Source of the DNA: Vitis vinifera
Taxonomy: Eukaryota > Streptophyta > Magnoliopsida > Vitales > Vitaceae
DNA: 64,000 nucleotides
Assembly (NCBI RefSeq): GCF_030704535.1
Contig: NC_081822.1
Coordinates: 36,044,001 to 36,108,000 of the forward strand
Direction of reading: 5' to 3'
Under the pieces are notes generated by a model. It was given only the letters and a program-made list of their open reading frames with translations, was not told the DNA's origin and did not search any database. Shown one piece after another: positions 24,519-34,824 of this stretch (position 1 is its first letter; each line of letters starts with the position of its first letter). The translations under genes and the position numbers were made by a program.

Positions 24519-25788
24519 ATACATCTGGTTCAGGCAACAATGTAACTTGTGCATAAACTTCATCAGTTTCAGGTTCAGCCTACACTCCAGAAAAAGTAGA
24601 ATTAGCGAATTGAGTACAAAGGACAATATGACAATCCTACGACAAGCAATGCAAAGGTTAGGAAGGCCACGATGTAATGATAAAAATGATATTTAAAAAT
24701 CTCACCCGAAGGTGAACATTAACTACTTTGCATAGGATCTTAGATGGTAAATTGAATGAAGGCATCTTCTGGTCCAGCCCCTGATGCATCGATGCTTCAA
24801 GCTACAAGATGATGCAAAAAGGTATGTTAAATCAAAATGGAGACAGTTAACGCTTCATTGACAAGTCAAGTGGAAACCAGAGCATAAAGTTTCACAATGA
24901 AGAACAATTAAACCATCAAAGCTCTACCTGTTCCATATGGCCTTGAGGAAAGTAATAAACACGTTCCTGTTCACGAGGTACATTAACCAGAGGCCCAGCA
25001 CAGGCATGCCAAAGTTCCTTATATAAAGCATCATTGACGGTCCCTACCAGAGAAGAATAAGAAGAATTTAACGATACCATATGATTAAAAAGAAAGGGAA
25101 GAAACAAAACAGACAACACGTATAGAAGCAAATATAAACCAATTTTCAGGTTGAGCACCATCTGCTATTAAGAGCATACAATTTCACATTAGGGTCTTCA
25201 CAGTTTAAAAAGAAAATTTGCAATTTTACTACAACCATCCTAAGAATACAAATTCTGCAACAAAGAAGCCACATTAAACTTGAAGAAGAACCAACGCATG
25301 GTAAACTATAACAAAAATGATAACAATGGATGATCTTAGACAGTAGAGATGGAAATGATAGTGTAAAAATCTAATGACAGGCTGCAACGGTTTCATAAAT
25401 CTCCATGTGATGACTAAAGTCTAATTCTATACAATTCCAACTCTTGGAGGTTGAATTTTTGCACCCCAAGATGCAAGAAGACCCGGTAGCCAATTTCCAC
25501 CCCAATTCCGAGGACATAAAGATCTTAATTCCTAGATCCACAATTGATCTGCCAACCCAAGAAATGCATAACAACAGCGACAACAACCTTCTGTGATGAT
25601 CAGGATATTAATGGTTTAATATGTTAATTCTCTGCATCACTTGAATCAAAAAGCTTCTAGTGGTAAAAATTATATATTAAAAAAAATTAATAACACACAA
25701 AATAAAAAAACAAAAAGGTAAAAAGGAGGGGAAAACCCTAACCTAATTTAGATCCATTGAGCTGATAATTTAAAGCCGCCATAGCCAT
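20423..25788 (-). CDS. Auxin response factor, class B (ARF1/9/11/18 clade), with an apparent 1-bp frameshift
   Basis: Fourteen exons: 25788-25743, 25043-24928, 24801-24706, 24579-24523, 24292-24140, 24036-23952, 23641-23551, 23462-23298, 23120-23001, 22914-22839, 22463-22297, 22110-21707, 21420-21230 and 20594-20423. If one surplus base in exon 11 is discounted, the length is about 645 residues, normal for the clade. ARFs are nuclear transcription factors that bind auxin-response elements. Order: N-terminal dimerisation region ([19 protein letters not shown]); B3 DNA-binding domain about 124-226 ([34 protein letters not shown]); ARF ancillary domain; middle region with a repressor-type RLFGIQL motif (446-452); PB1 domain 526-602 ([30 protein letters not shown]). 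The RLFG motif and lack of a Q-rich middle region indicate a repressor class. The exact paralogue is uncertain. The frameshift is described as a finding. Confidence 0.9.
22297..22463 (-). pseudogene. ARF exon 11 carrying a +1 frameshift
   Basis: The exon enters in frame as VQWDEPSS but then continues into a frame that does not fit the family. Family members continue at once with (I/V)[14 protein letters not shown], which is found here in the next frame. The difference is a run of three G at 22439-22441 on the plus strand (CCC on the coding strand) where two would keep frame. As written, translation would shift and stop at TAG 22091-22089 in exon 12, giving ~397 residues without the middle region and PB1 domain. 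The restored frame stays open and family-like through exons 11-14, so the lesion is either very recent or a sequence error. Confidence 0.8.
24411..24516. repeat. Compound (TG)n/(CG)/(GA)n microsatellite in an ARF intron
   Basis: TG and CG dinucleotides alternate without interruption from about 24412 to 24495, including two copies of GTGCGCGCACGCGCGTG, and a (GA)n run follows to 24516. The GA end lies about 7 bases from the exon 4 donor (exon edge 24523, GTATGA donor). On the transcribed strand the intron therefore opens with a CT tract followed by a CA/CG tract. Strictly alternating purine-pyrimidine order over ~84 bp is unusual. Confidence 0.9.
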
Positions 25789-26840
25789 GAAAATCCAAAA
25801 GAAATTGTACTAGATAAGCAGAACCCAAATAAAGTCTTCTCTGTTTGTTTCCTAATTTGAGCCGATTTGATTCAACCAGTCAGCCCATTCAATTGCCAAG
25901 GCTTGCTATTAACAGACCCAGTTGAAGAAATCTCTATAACCTGCAAAAATTCAGCAAAGGAGTTACAGATATGCTTATAAAAATGTATTTATAGTACACA
26001 GAAAGACATAAATGCATATAATTCGGGTTTTGTTTGTATCTGATTGGCACCAAGAGAAAATTTTTACTGAGGAAAAATACAAATCATAGGATGGTGGGGA
26101 GGAAATCTAAATCTAAATAAAGACAAATGATAAACCCCCCTCAAGCTTCACAATAAATTCCAATCAATCTAAATAACCCTCCAGGAAAACAAACTGAAGC
26201 CAATTAAATATGTAATAAATTACAATCAATCCTCAAAAAATGTCTTTTTCCCCAGGAAAATTACTTCCAGGGAGGCGAACAGCACCAAATCAAGTTTGGA
26301 ATCAAATAAAAGCCTTTTTCCCTGGGAAGATCACTTTCCAGGGAAACAAACAGAACCCGGTTAAATTTGCAATAAAAAATGCTATTTTTCGCGGGAGAAA
26401 CACTTTGCATAACATTCAGAACCCAATTCCCAATACAGATCAACCCTCCAAAATGCTATTTTGCCCGGGAAACAAACATGAACGGGCTAAATTTGCAACG
26501 AAAATGAATCCTCCAAAAAATGCCCCCCTTCCTCCGGGAAAAACCACTTCCTAGGAAACCAAACAGAACCCATCAAATTTGCAATCAGACAAAGCAACAA
26601 CAACACAACCTAACCCAATCACCACTCCTTCCAGAAATAAAGAAGAAGAAAAAATAAACAGATAGTTTCAGAAAGTACCATGACTGTTGTCTCCCTCTAA
26701 AAACACCCAATCCCTATTATCACCACCCAAAAGAAAAGAAAACCCTAACCCAAATCCTCAGAGCCACACGATTTCTCTCTCTAGAAACTGGGTTTTTTTT
26801 CTCTCTCTCTCTCTCTCTGAAAAAAGACTCTCTTTCTTGT
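25789..26840 (-). promoter_or_regulatory. ARF 5' leader with intron and a spliced upstream ORF
   Basis: An acceptor (GAATTTTGCAG, exon from 25940) upstream of the ATG exon pairs with a donor after 26679 (CATG|GTACTT). This implies a leader exon of about 26679-26830, which begins in a CT-rich tract ((CT)n near 26800-26818). Joining the two creates an upstream ATG at 26681-26679 that reads MVIEISSTGSVNSKPWQLNG plus three residues and stops at TGA 25874-25872, ahead of the main ATG at 25788. The splice sites are predicted from sequence only. Confidence 0.5.
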
Positions 26841-27366
26841 GGAAGCGAAAAACAGTGTGTTTGTCTGTTGGTAGTGGTGCCTATTTTTTTCAGTTGGGGT
26901 CAATTGTCCTTTATGAAGTGGGGAGGTGAGGTGCGCACTGCGCACTCTCCTAGAAAAGGGGGCTCCCCATCTAAAGCGTGCCCTAAATCCCCTACATGCT
27001 TTTCTCGCGCGAGAAAAAGGATAAGAAAAGGTGGGAAAATGACTTCGGTCACCTATTTGGGGACCCAAAACCCATTTTTTATTATTTTATCATATGTTAA
27101 TCACCTTCTTCTTCTTCTTGTTATTATTAGGTAATTAACTTTTTAATCTAGGGTTTTGGACTAAACTTTGGGCTGTTTATTCCAATTTGAATCCATGGCC
27201 GATGGGTTCCATTACCATGATGGTCGTTTTTGTCGTTTCAACACGTAGAGTGGTGGATTTACGCGTTAGATGTCAACACGATAAAGCCGAGGTAAACTAC
27301 TATTCATCAATTATCATCATCAATCATGAATCTACATACATTTTTTTTCTTTTTCTTTTTTTACCG

Positions 27367-28170
27367 TAAGAATAATGTTTACTCATAGGAAACAAGCTTC
27401 AAATGAAATAAAATAAAAATTAATTTAAATTAATAAATTAACCCATTTCACTTATTTCTTCCCTTCTGTATAAGAATTAAATAATTTGAACGATGGTTTT
27501 CTAGCTAATTTTCAAATATAATCTTAAATGGTATTTATTTTTTTGGTTTTTTACTTAAAGCAATTTATTTTTAAAATTTAGATTATTTATTTTTTTACTT
27601 TTTCATAACTTATTATAAAATTATTATTAAATAGAAAAAACGTATCTTTTTTTAAATAGGAAAAATAACATATTGATTTTTCTTTACTTTTTAAAACTTG
27701 ATATAAATAAAATATTACAAAAACAAATAACTTAATATTTAACACTATTAAGTATTAAGGTTCTATTTAGAATTAAATAAAAAAACAAATACCACCTTAC
27801 TCTTAATATGAGAAAATTAATTTTTCTTAATATTTATTTTCAATAACCAATCATAATGTTAATACATGACAAATACTTTAATATAAAGTTGTCTATACCC
27901 TTTTAAGAATAATGTTTAATCATAGGAAACAAGTTTCAACCGACATAAAATAAAAAATTAATTTAAAATTAAGAAATTATTTTGACTCATTCATCAAACC
28001 CATTTCACTTATTTCTTTCCCTGTCATACAAGAATTAAATAGTTTCAAAATCGATGTATTTCTAACTATTTTTCAAAACAAGAAAAATAACTTTTCTTAA
28101 CATTTATTTTCAAGAACCAATCATATAAGACAAGTACTTTAATATAAAGTTGACCATACTTTTTTATGAA
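27367..28170. repeat. Locally duplicated AT-rich blocks
   Basis: AAGAATAATGTTTACTCATAGGAAACAAG (27369) recurs, with one change, at 27905. Both copies continue into matching text ending CCCATTTCACTTATTTCTT and then AAGAATTAAATA. A second block (AATATTTATTTTCAATAACCAATCATA..TACTTTAATATAAAGTTG, about 27830-27890) recurs at about 28100-28155. The order is block A, spacer, block B, block A, block B, i.e. an old partial tandem duplication. Confidence 0.7.
27523..27806. mobile_element. Possible diverged Tourist-like MITE
   Basis: The left edge TTAAATGGTATTTATTTTTTTGG (about 27521) faces AAACAAATACCACCTTAC (about 27786-27803). The right arm, inverted (TAAGGTGGTATTTGTTT), shares its terminal sequence with the well-preserved element at 49038-49259. 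Flanking TAA/TTA triplets fit a three-base target site. The arms are too diverged for firm ends. Confidence 0.4.
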
Positions 28171-30837
28171 ATTAGTCAAAAAGTAAAAAATAAAAAATAG
28201 TTTGAACAAATTTTCTCTTGTTTGTAAATGAAAATGTTGTATTTATTTGAAAGTGGAATATGGGTTTCTTGGATATATTTATTAATAACATGTTATATAA
28301 TATTTATTAAATGGAAAATGTTTATCTTATTAATCTATTTAGAGAAGTTATTAATAGTCACTCAAAGAAAAATACCATGACCTATTTTTAATGGAAAAAA
28401 AATAGTATCACTTTACGTATAGATAGATTTCATATCCATTTATTATTAAGCAATGATAACCAAAGAAAACCGTGAGAATTTTAATAATCAATATTACTAA
28501 TAAATAAATTAAACTCGTCTAATAAAGATAAGTTATTTTTAGTCACACATTATGTGTGTTAGATGTAGATTACTTTTGAATATATATATTTGATGTTGAT
28601 TATTTCTAAATTTGTTTATTTATATGATATCATCTTTATTGATATTGTTTCATCTTATGTACATTAATTTGTAGACCCGATCTTTAATTAGGCTTGTCCC
28701 AATAAATCGAGTTTAGTTCATTACCACACGTTATCATGATCTAAATTGGGTATGTGAAGGGTTAGGTGATTAATTTCATGTCTCATGCTTTGAAAAATTT
28801 TTCTATTTTGAAATGTTTTTCTTTTGGTTAATTTGGTAGATTCATATTGAAAGAGGAAACCAAAAGATGGAAAAAGAGAAAAAGTAGAGAAAGTTGTAAG
28901 AAAATCTGAGAGTCGTGGAAAAAAAAATGATATCTTTATTATTTTATTGATTTTATTTAGTTTATAGATTATTGAATAAAATGTATATTTCTTTAATATT
29001 TACATTGGCAAAACACAAGATGAATTATTCAAATCCAAAAAATATTCTACATGTACAAATTTTCAAAATATTTAAGCTTTCAATGATACCCACCAAAATT
29101 TTTCCATACGTACCCATCAATTTTTAAATGAAAATTAAGTTTGAAATGATAAACATGTCTTCATCTTCTCCAATGGTTTCAAAACTTTCGCTCTTGCCAT
29201 TTCCCAACTCTTTCCTCTATTTTTCCATATTTTTCTCCTTTTTTATTTTTAATTTACCAAAAATACAAAGAAAAATAAATTAAAGAAGATAATTAGAAAA
29301 GAAGAAAGAAGGAGGAGATATTAGAACAATAGAGAAAGAAAATTGGGTTTAAAAATTTGTAGGGGTGTGAGAAATAAAAAGCTTAAAGATATTTTACCCT
29401 TTTATTTTCCACTTTTATTTTAAATTTTAATTTTTTTATTTTTGAGAAAAGAAAAAAAAAAGTTTTGATATAGAAATATGTTTAATAACATAATTTCAGC
29501 TTTCAACAATGGTTATTGAGAGTATTTTACAAAAAATGAACATAAAAGGCTTTTTTTTTCATTTTCAAGATGAAAATGTTTTTAATTTCCTTTTTCATTG
29601 GTACGACTAAACATGCTCTAAATTCAAAATTTATTACAATCACTATAATAAATAGGAAGTTTTGTCACAAATTAATTTATGATCGAAAGAGAATATTGGC
29701 GTAAAATTATTTATGGTGACTTTATTGTTATAATTGCGTGAATAGATGTTTTTAACTATACAATTTAATTTTATAATAAAATAAATAATTTTTTCAAAAA
29801 ATAAAATTTATAACAGCATATCAACTATTACCACAAAATAAAATTTACGATAATAACTAATTTTTTTGTAATAAAAGGCATAAAAATAATCATGATAAAA
29901 AAATTACATTTTATAGTAAAAAGGCAGCTTGTTGCCATAAAAAAAAAAATCATCACACAATTTGCTTGCTTTTACCCCATGAGTTTTTGTTTGGTTGCCA
30001 AGAAAGCAATAGTTAATAAAGCAAGCCAAAAGATGATTGAAACCACTCAGACCAGACCTAACTCATAATTGATGAACATAGTGTTTCTAAGGAAAAGCCC
30101 CAACGTGTAAAAGATTCCATATGGTGCATGTTGAACTATCAACTACACCATGTATGGACCTACCAACATCCAACTTCTCATCACAACAAGTTTTGATATT
30201 ACGATTAAACTCGTAATATTTGGATTGAATATGCATATCATACTTCTTAACAATGTATATTATTAATTGACTTTAAATCTATAAAATTTTAGACTTGATT
30301 TGAAAGTGCTCTTTAAAATAATTTCTTTATAACAAAAAATAGTTATTTAACTTTAAAAATGGAAAAAAAATAACAAAAAAATTTACTCTCATAACTTGTT
30401 TTTAAAACAATTTTTACATGTTTTAGGAGTTTTTTTTAAAAAAAATATTTTGATAAATAATTAAAAATATATAAAACACTGAAAGAATTTTTACATTTTA
30501 TGTAAGTGCATAATATATTTATAAAGAATGAATAATAATAAAAAAATCATATATGACTTTTCAAATAAAATTTTGTCCTTAAAATTTGTTCCGGATTTTG
30601 AAGTCCTTGCTAAGGAGGTCCATAATATTTATTCTCATGTTTTAGTAGTTTTATTTTCTAAGTTATTTTCTTAAAAAATTTCAAATTTTTTTATGTATGA
30701 AATTATTTTTTATCTAACTTTTATAAATCATTTATAAGATTGTAGAAAAGGGAAAAAAAAAAAAAAGTCTTCATAGCCATTTAACTAAAAAATAAATGAA
30801 AATTTCAAAAATATTTTTTTAACTAAAATCCCAAAAT

Positions 30838-31198
30838 ACTAAGCGTCTATTTGATAAATATTTTTTAAAACAGTTTTGTGTTCTCCAAAACAAAAAATAA
30901 CAAAAAAACATATTTTCCGTTTTTAAAAACAGAAAGTAGGATGCTTTCAAAAAACATCTTTTAATTGTTTTTATTTATTTATTATTTTTACTTGTTTTAA
31001 AAAATAATTATACAAATATGTAAAAGAATTAAAAGTAAAACACTAAACATAAAAATTATTGTTTAAATATATTAAAAACATTTTAAGTTTTCAAACAGAC
31101 TTTTATTTTACAAAATATCATAGAATTATTTTTTAAAATTGTTCTTAAAAACTATGTTTTATAATTAATTTTTAAAACAGTTATCAAATATACCCTAA
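30838..31198. mobile_element. MITE-like element with ~20-bp imperfect terminal inverted repeats
   Basis: The left end TAAGCGTCTATTTGATAA mirrors the right end, which inverted reads TTTAGGGTATATTTGATAAC. Both run inward into AAAACAGTTTT-type sequence. Flanking AAATACT and AAATATT may be degenerate 7-8-bp target repeats, as in hAT elements. The internal text belongs to the same dispersed family as 10745-11360. Confidence 0.55.
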
Positions 31199-31659
31199 AT
31201 ATTCTATAAATCAAAGCACAAAACTCCCACATGCTAATATAAATTAGCAATAATATTCCTTCTTCAACAATATATTCTTTACTAGCAACAATATCTTTTT
31301 CTTTATTTTTATATTTTTTATTTTTCCTTGTTTCCTTTCATTCAATGCAGGGAGTGTTGGTAAGATGTGTTGGATGTTAATACGAGTATAAAAATATAAG
31401 TATGACATACAAATACTATACTTACATCGTAAATATATTAATATTATGGTACTTGAGGTTAATACCTAATTTATAAATTTTGAACCTTTATTAAACCGAC
31501 AATGTTGTGTACCTAGTATGTTAATGTCATGTATCAACCTTATAAGTCAAATAAAGTATTAATTTAAATTCATAATACTTATAGGTTTTTTTTAATAGTA
31601 TTATTGCATTAAGTTTCTTTAATATTATAAATAAATACCAATGTCAATAACATATAAAT

Positions 31660-31661
<2 letters not shown>

Positions 31662-31707
<46 letters not shown>
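31662..31707. repeat. (TA)n microsatellite, ~23 repeats
   Basis: An uninterrupted TA dinucleotide run of 46 bases in non-coding sequence. Confidence 0.97.
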
Positions 31708-31710
<3 letters not shown>

Positions 31711-33553
31711 ATTCCCTTTTCATAAAATATAAATATAACATAAATATACTACACTTACAATAAAAATATACTAACATTACAATAAATTATACTAAACCTA
31801 ATTTAGAAAATTTTGGATTTTTTTAACAAAATTGACCAATATGGTTATCATGCTACATTCATTGTGGTTCATTTGATATTTGTTACTGGAAAATCGGTAT
31901 TTATTTTATTAGGGTAAGAAAGTTTTCATTTGATTAGTCATACATAATTACTAAAATTTGTAGTTATGGGGTTTATTCCATTTGGTTTTCATTTTAGATA
32001 TTGAAAATTAACTTTTCTCTGATTTTTTTTTTTTTTTTGTGTGTAAAAATCTCATTTTTTAAAAGGAAAAAAATGATAATTTGAAGAAAATGTATTTCAA
32101 ATAATTTAGTTTTTTTTTTAAAAAAAAAAAGAGAGAAAATTATATATATTTTTATCATATATATATATATACTATCTCATCACCTTTTTTTTTTCCTCAT
32201 ATTTGTTCTAAGTAACTAAAAAAAAACAGTGAATAGAGGGGTACAATTGTCCTCTCATGGATTGGATCCTCCAATGGAAATAAATAGGACACCTTTTGGG
32301 CCCTCATGCCTCAGCTAACCCATAAGTTTTCTCCCCTTTTTTTTTAAAAAAAAATATTTTTATTTTATTTCTTAAAAAGAAAAGAATTAAAAAAGCATGG
32401 TGCAAATTCCAATAAACCAACACATATTCCACAAAACTACATGTAAGGGAGCAGTACTGCCATTGCATTTTGTTTAAGCAAAATGATGATGCCTCAAAAA
32501 GTGCAACATTAATAGTCAAATCTTCTTTTTCTTTTTCAAACCGGATATTCTAGCTATAGATTTTAATTCTCTTTTCTATCCTATTATTAATAAATAAAAT
32601 TAATAATAACTATTTATTTTTATTATCATACCCCTTTTTTCTATTTAAATTCTTAATCATCTTTTTTTTATATATAAGTAATATTTATTTTTATTTTTAT
32701 TTAATTGTGTAATTTTTTTTTTTTACATTTTTATTAATGAATTTTGGATTAATGTCCTTTCAATTCTTAACATTTTTCTTTTAATTGATATATAGCAATT
32801 CCTAGTAATAATAATAATAATAATAATTAAATCAAAGCTTTTGAGAAACCATTCAAACAAAGTATATATTATTATTCTTTTAAGTTTACTAATATCTTTC
32901 TCTTTTTTTCTATATATATTTTTTATTTTTTATATTGGGGTTTGATTTGGTGTTAGATATAACTTAGCAATATAATATTTCCATTGAAAATGAAGATGAG
33001 AAAAGAATACCATCAAAACCCATCAACTAGCTTCACAAACCCTAATTCCTAAATTCATGTGAAATAGCCTCTAGAGACCATCACCATGACAACATCATCA
33101 ACATCAAATAGAATATAAATGAAGCCCATTACAACCAAATCAATCAAGGGTTAATTCATAGACAACACTAGATTGATTGATTGATTGATTAATCATTTCA
33201 ACCCCAAATGAAAAATCCTCCAAACCCTATACACACTTGGCTTTAATTTGCATTTTAGTGCTAGTTTTCTTAGTGATTTTTTTAAATCAAAAGTAGTTTT
33301 GAAAGAGATATCACTTCAAGTATATGTGATGATCACATTTTAATCATAGTGAGCAATGGGGTGCAAAGAGACCATTTCATACAACTGAATTTGGATCAAA
33401 ACATCAACAAGAATTTGCTGAGTTTCTCATTCCCCAAGCAATCGTGGATCCAAAGTTTAAATGAAGGACAATAAGTATGAAGCTTTTTGGGGGAATTAAA
33501 AAATAAGCATTAGCAGATATTAAGCAAAACAGTGTCCTCTAAAATTACTTAAG

Positions 33554-33786
33554 CAGAGAGTAGTAGTAGTAGTAGTAGTAGTAGGTAGTGTATGATCCAT
33601 TCTCAACCAACATGGATGGAGAATGAGGGCTTGTCTTAGGCATAATATCCCTAATTACAATGCAAACCATAAGCTTATACATAAAAGGGAGTATCAAGGT
33701 CCATCTCAAAGTAAAATTTCACATCAGAGATGAATGAGAGAGGGCGAGAAAGAGAGGGAGAGAGGGAGGGAGAGAGAGAGAGAGAT
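33554..33786. repeat. (AGT)n microsatellite and GA-rich tract
   Basis: About eight AGT triplets at 33556-33584, then an interrupted GA/GGGA tract at 33733-33786. The 62-codon ORF that overlaps the GA tract on the minus strand (Leu/Ser/Pro-rich) is produced by the repeat itself. Confidence 0.9.
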
Positions 33787-34824
33787 GGAGAAAGTGGGAG
33801 AGAGCTGGTGATGAGGATGACCTAAGTCCTAACCATGGTTGGTGGGTTAGTAGAGAAGAACCCAAGAGACTCAAAATATCTCTCAAGGGTTTGAGCTCCA
33901 TATCCATGAATGGAGATCATAGGAAGTTGGTGAAAAATGAAAAGGAAAAATGCACTATCCCTCCTATAAGTTTAGTTGGAAAAAGGGGCTGAAACTCCCA
34001 AAGTTCAGCCACAATGAATGTACAAGAAACTAACAACAAAAGAAATTAGTGACATTATCCCTCCCTTACCCTAAGGGAAGATGTTTTGGTTGGTTAGACA
34101 CAGATTATGTGAAATCATCAGTTGGTAAAAAAAAGATTTCAAAAGTAAAAACAGTTTTAAAACCCTAAGATCGAAGACTAGCTTAATTTGATGTCAAAAC
34201 ACAAAAAAACTCGGGCGATCCATGCCCATGTTTTCGATCGCTAAAACTACCTCTACATCTAGAGGTGATTAGCTTAAAACCAAAAAAAAAAAGAAAGACA
34301 AGATGGAGGGACTATCCATTTTCTTCAAAACTAATACTGAAGCTCATTGAGGGCTTGGTATTTGTGTTGAATTTACAGTTTTTGCAAGCCATGTTAAAAG
34401 CTTTTAGCCTTTTCCAAAGGCTAAAATGTCCAAAAGGGGTTGTTTTTCTTAGCCTTTCCAGGGCTAGAAATGTTGACACAACTTCAGCTAATTCAATAGC
34501 TTGAGTTGATGATGATGATATGTTTATATATAGATGTACATGCACATGATTCTCTTGAAAGGAACCCTTCTCTTTCAAGGAGATGCAAAGAAGGAAGAAA
34601 GATGCATGACTCTCCACATTTGGAGGTGATGACTTTAGCCCCTATGGGGGGCTTTGTGTATGCGAAAATGCCGGTATGCCAAGCATACATGGGCTTTGTG
34701 TTAGAAGAGAAGAGATAGAAGAGAAGACAAGAGAGAACCATGGTTAGGGCAAAGGTTTCTTGAACTTCAGAAGCTGCTGAGGAACTGTGAAGCACTAGGA
34801 AGACTTGGGATGATCAATGAATCT

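Larger units (their letters stand above)
26850..34824. other. AT-rich intergenic region between ARF and the ARP1-like gene
   Basis: No supportable gene. 26850-27060 is the GC-richer ARF upstream flank. 27367-28170 holds a set of local duplications and a possible Tourist-like MITE (listed separately). 28200-30800 is AT-rich. 30838-31198 is a MITE-like element. 31662-31707 is a long TA microsatellite. 32800-32827 is (AAT)n. 33550-33584 is (AGT)n and 33735-33786 a GA-rich tract. 34100-34820 is less AT-rich and may include the 3' untranslated region of the downstream gene. Confidence 0.6.

Noticed and set aside
24351..24696. ORFs with THTHTH / VCVCVC runs on both strands
   Set aside because: Products of the TG/CG microsatellite in an ARF intron; exon 4 of the ARF overlaps in another frame.
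29635..29960. CACTATAATAAATAGGAAG as a CACTA-transposon end
   Set aside because: No matching inverted end or three-base target duplication found nearby; CACTA is too short to rely on.
34655..34695. GGTATGCCAAGCATAC resembling the miR160 star sequence
   Set aside because: The mature miR160 sequence is not present on the opposite arm of any hairpin here.
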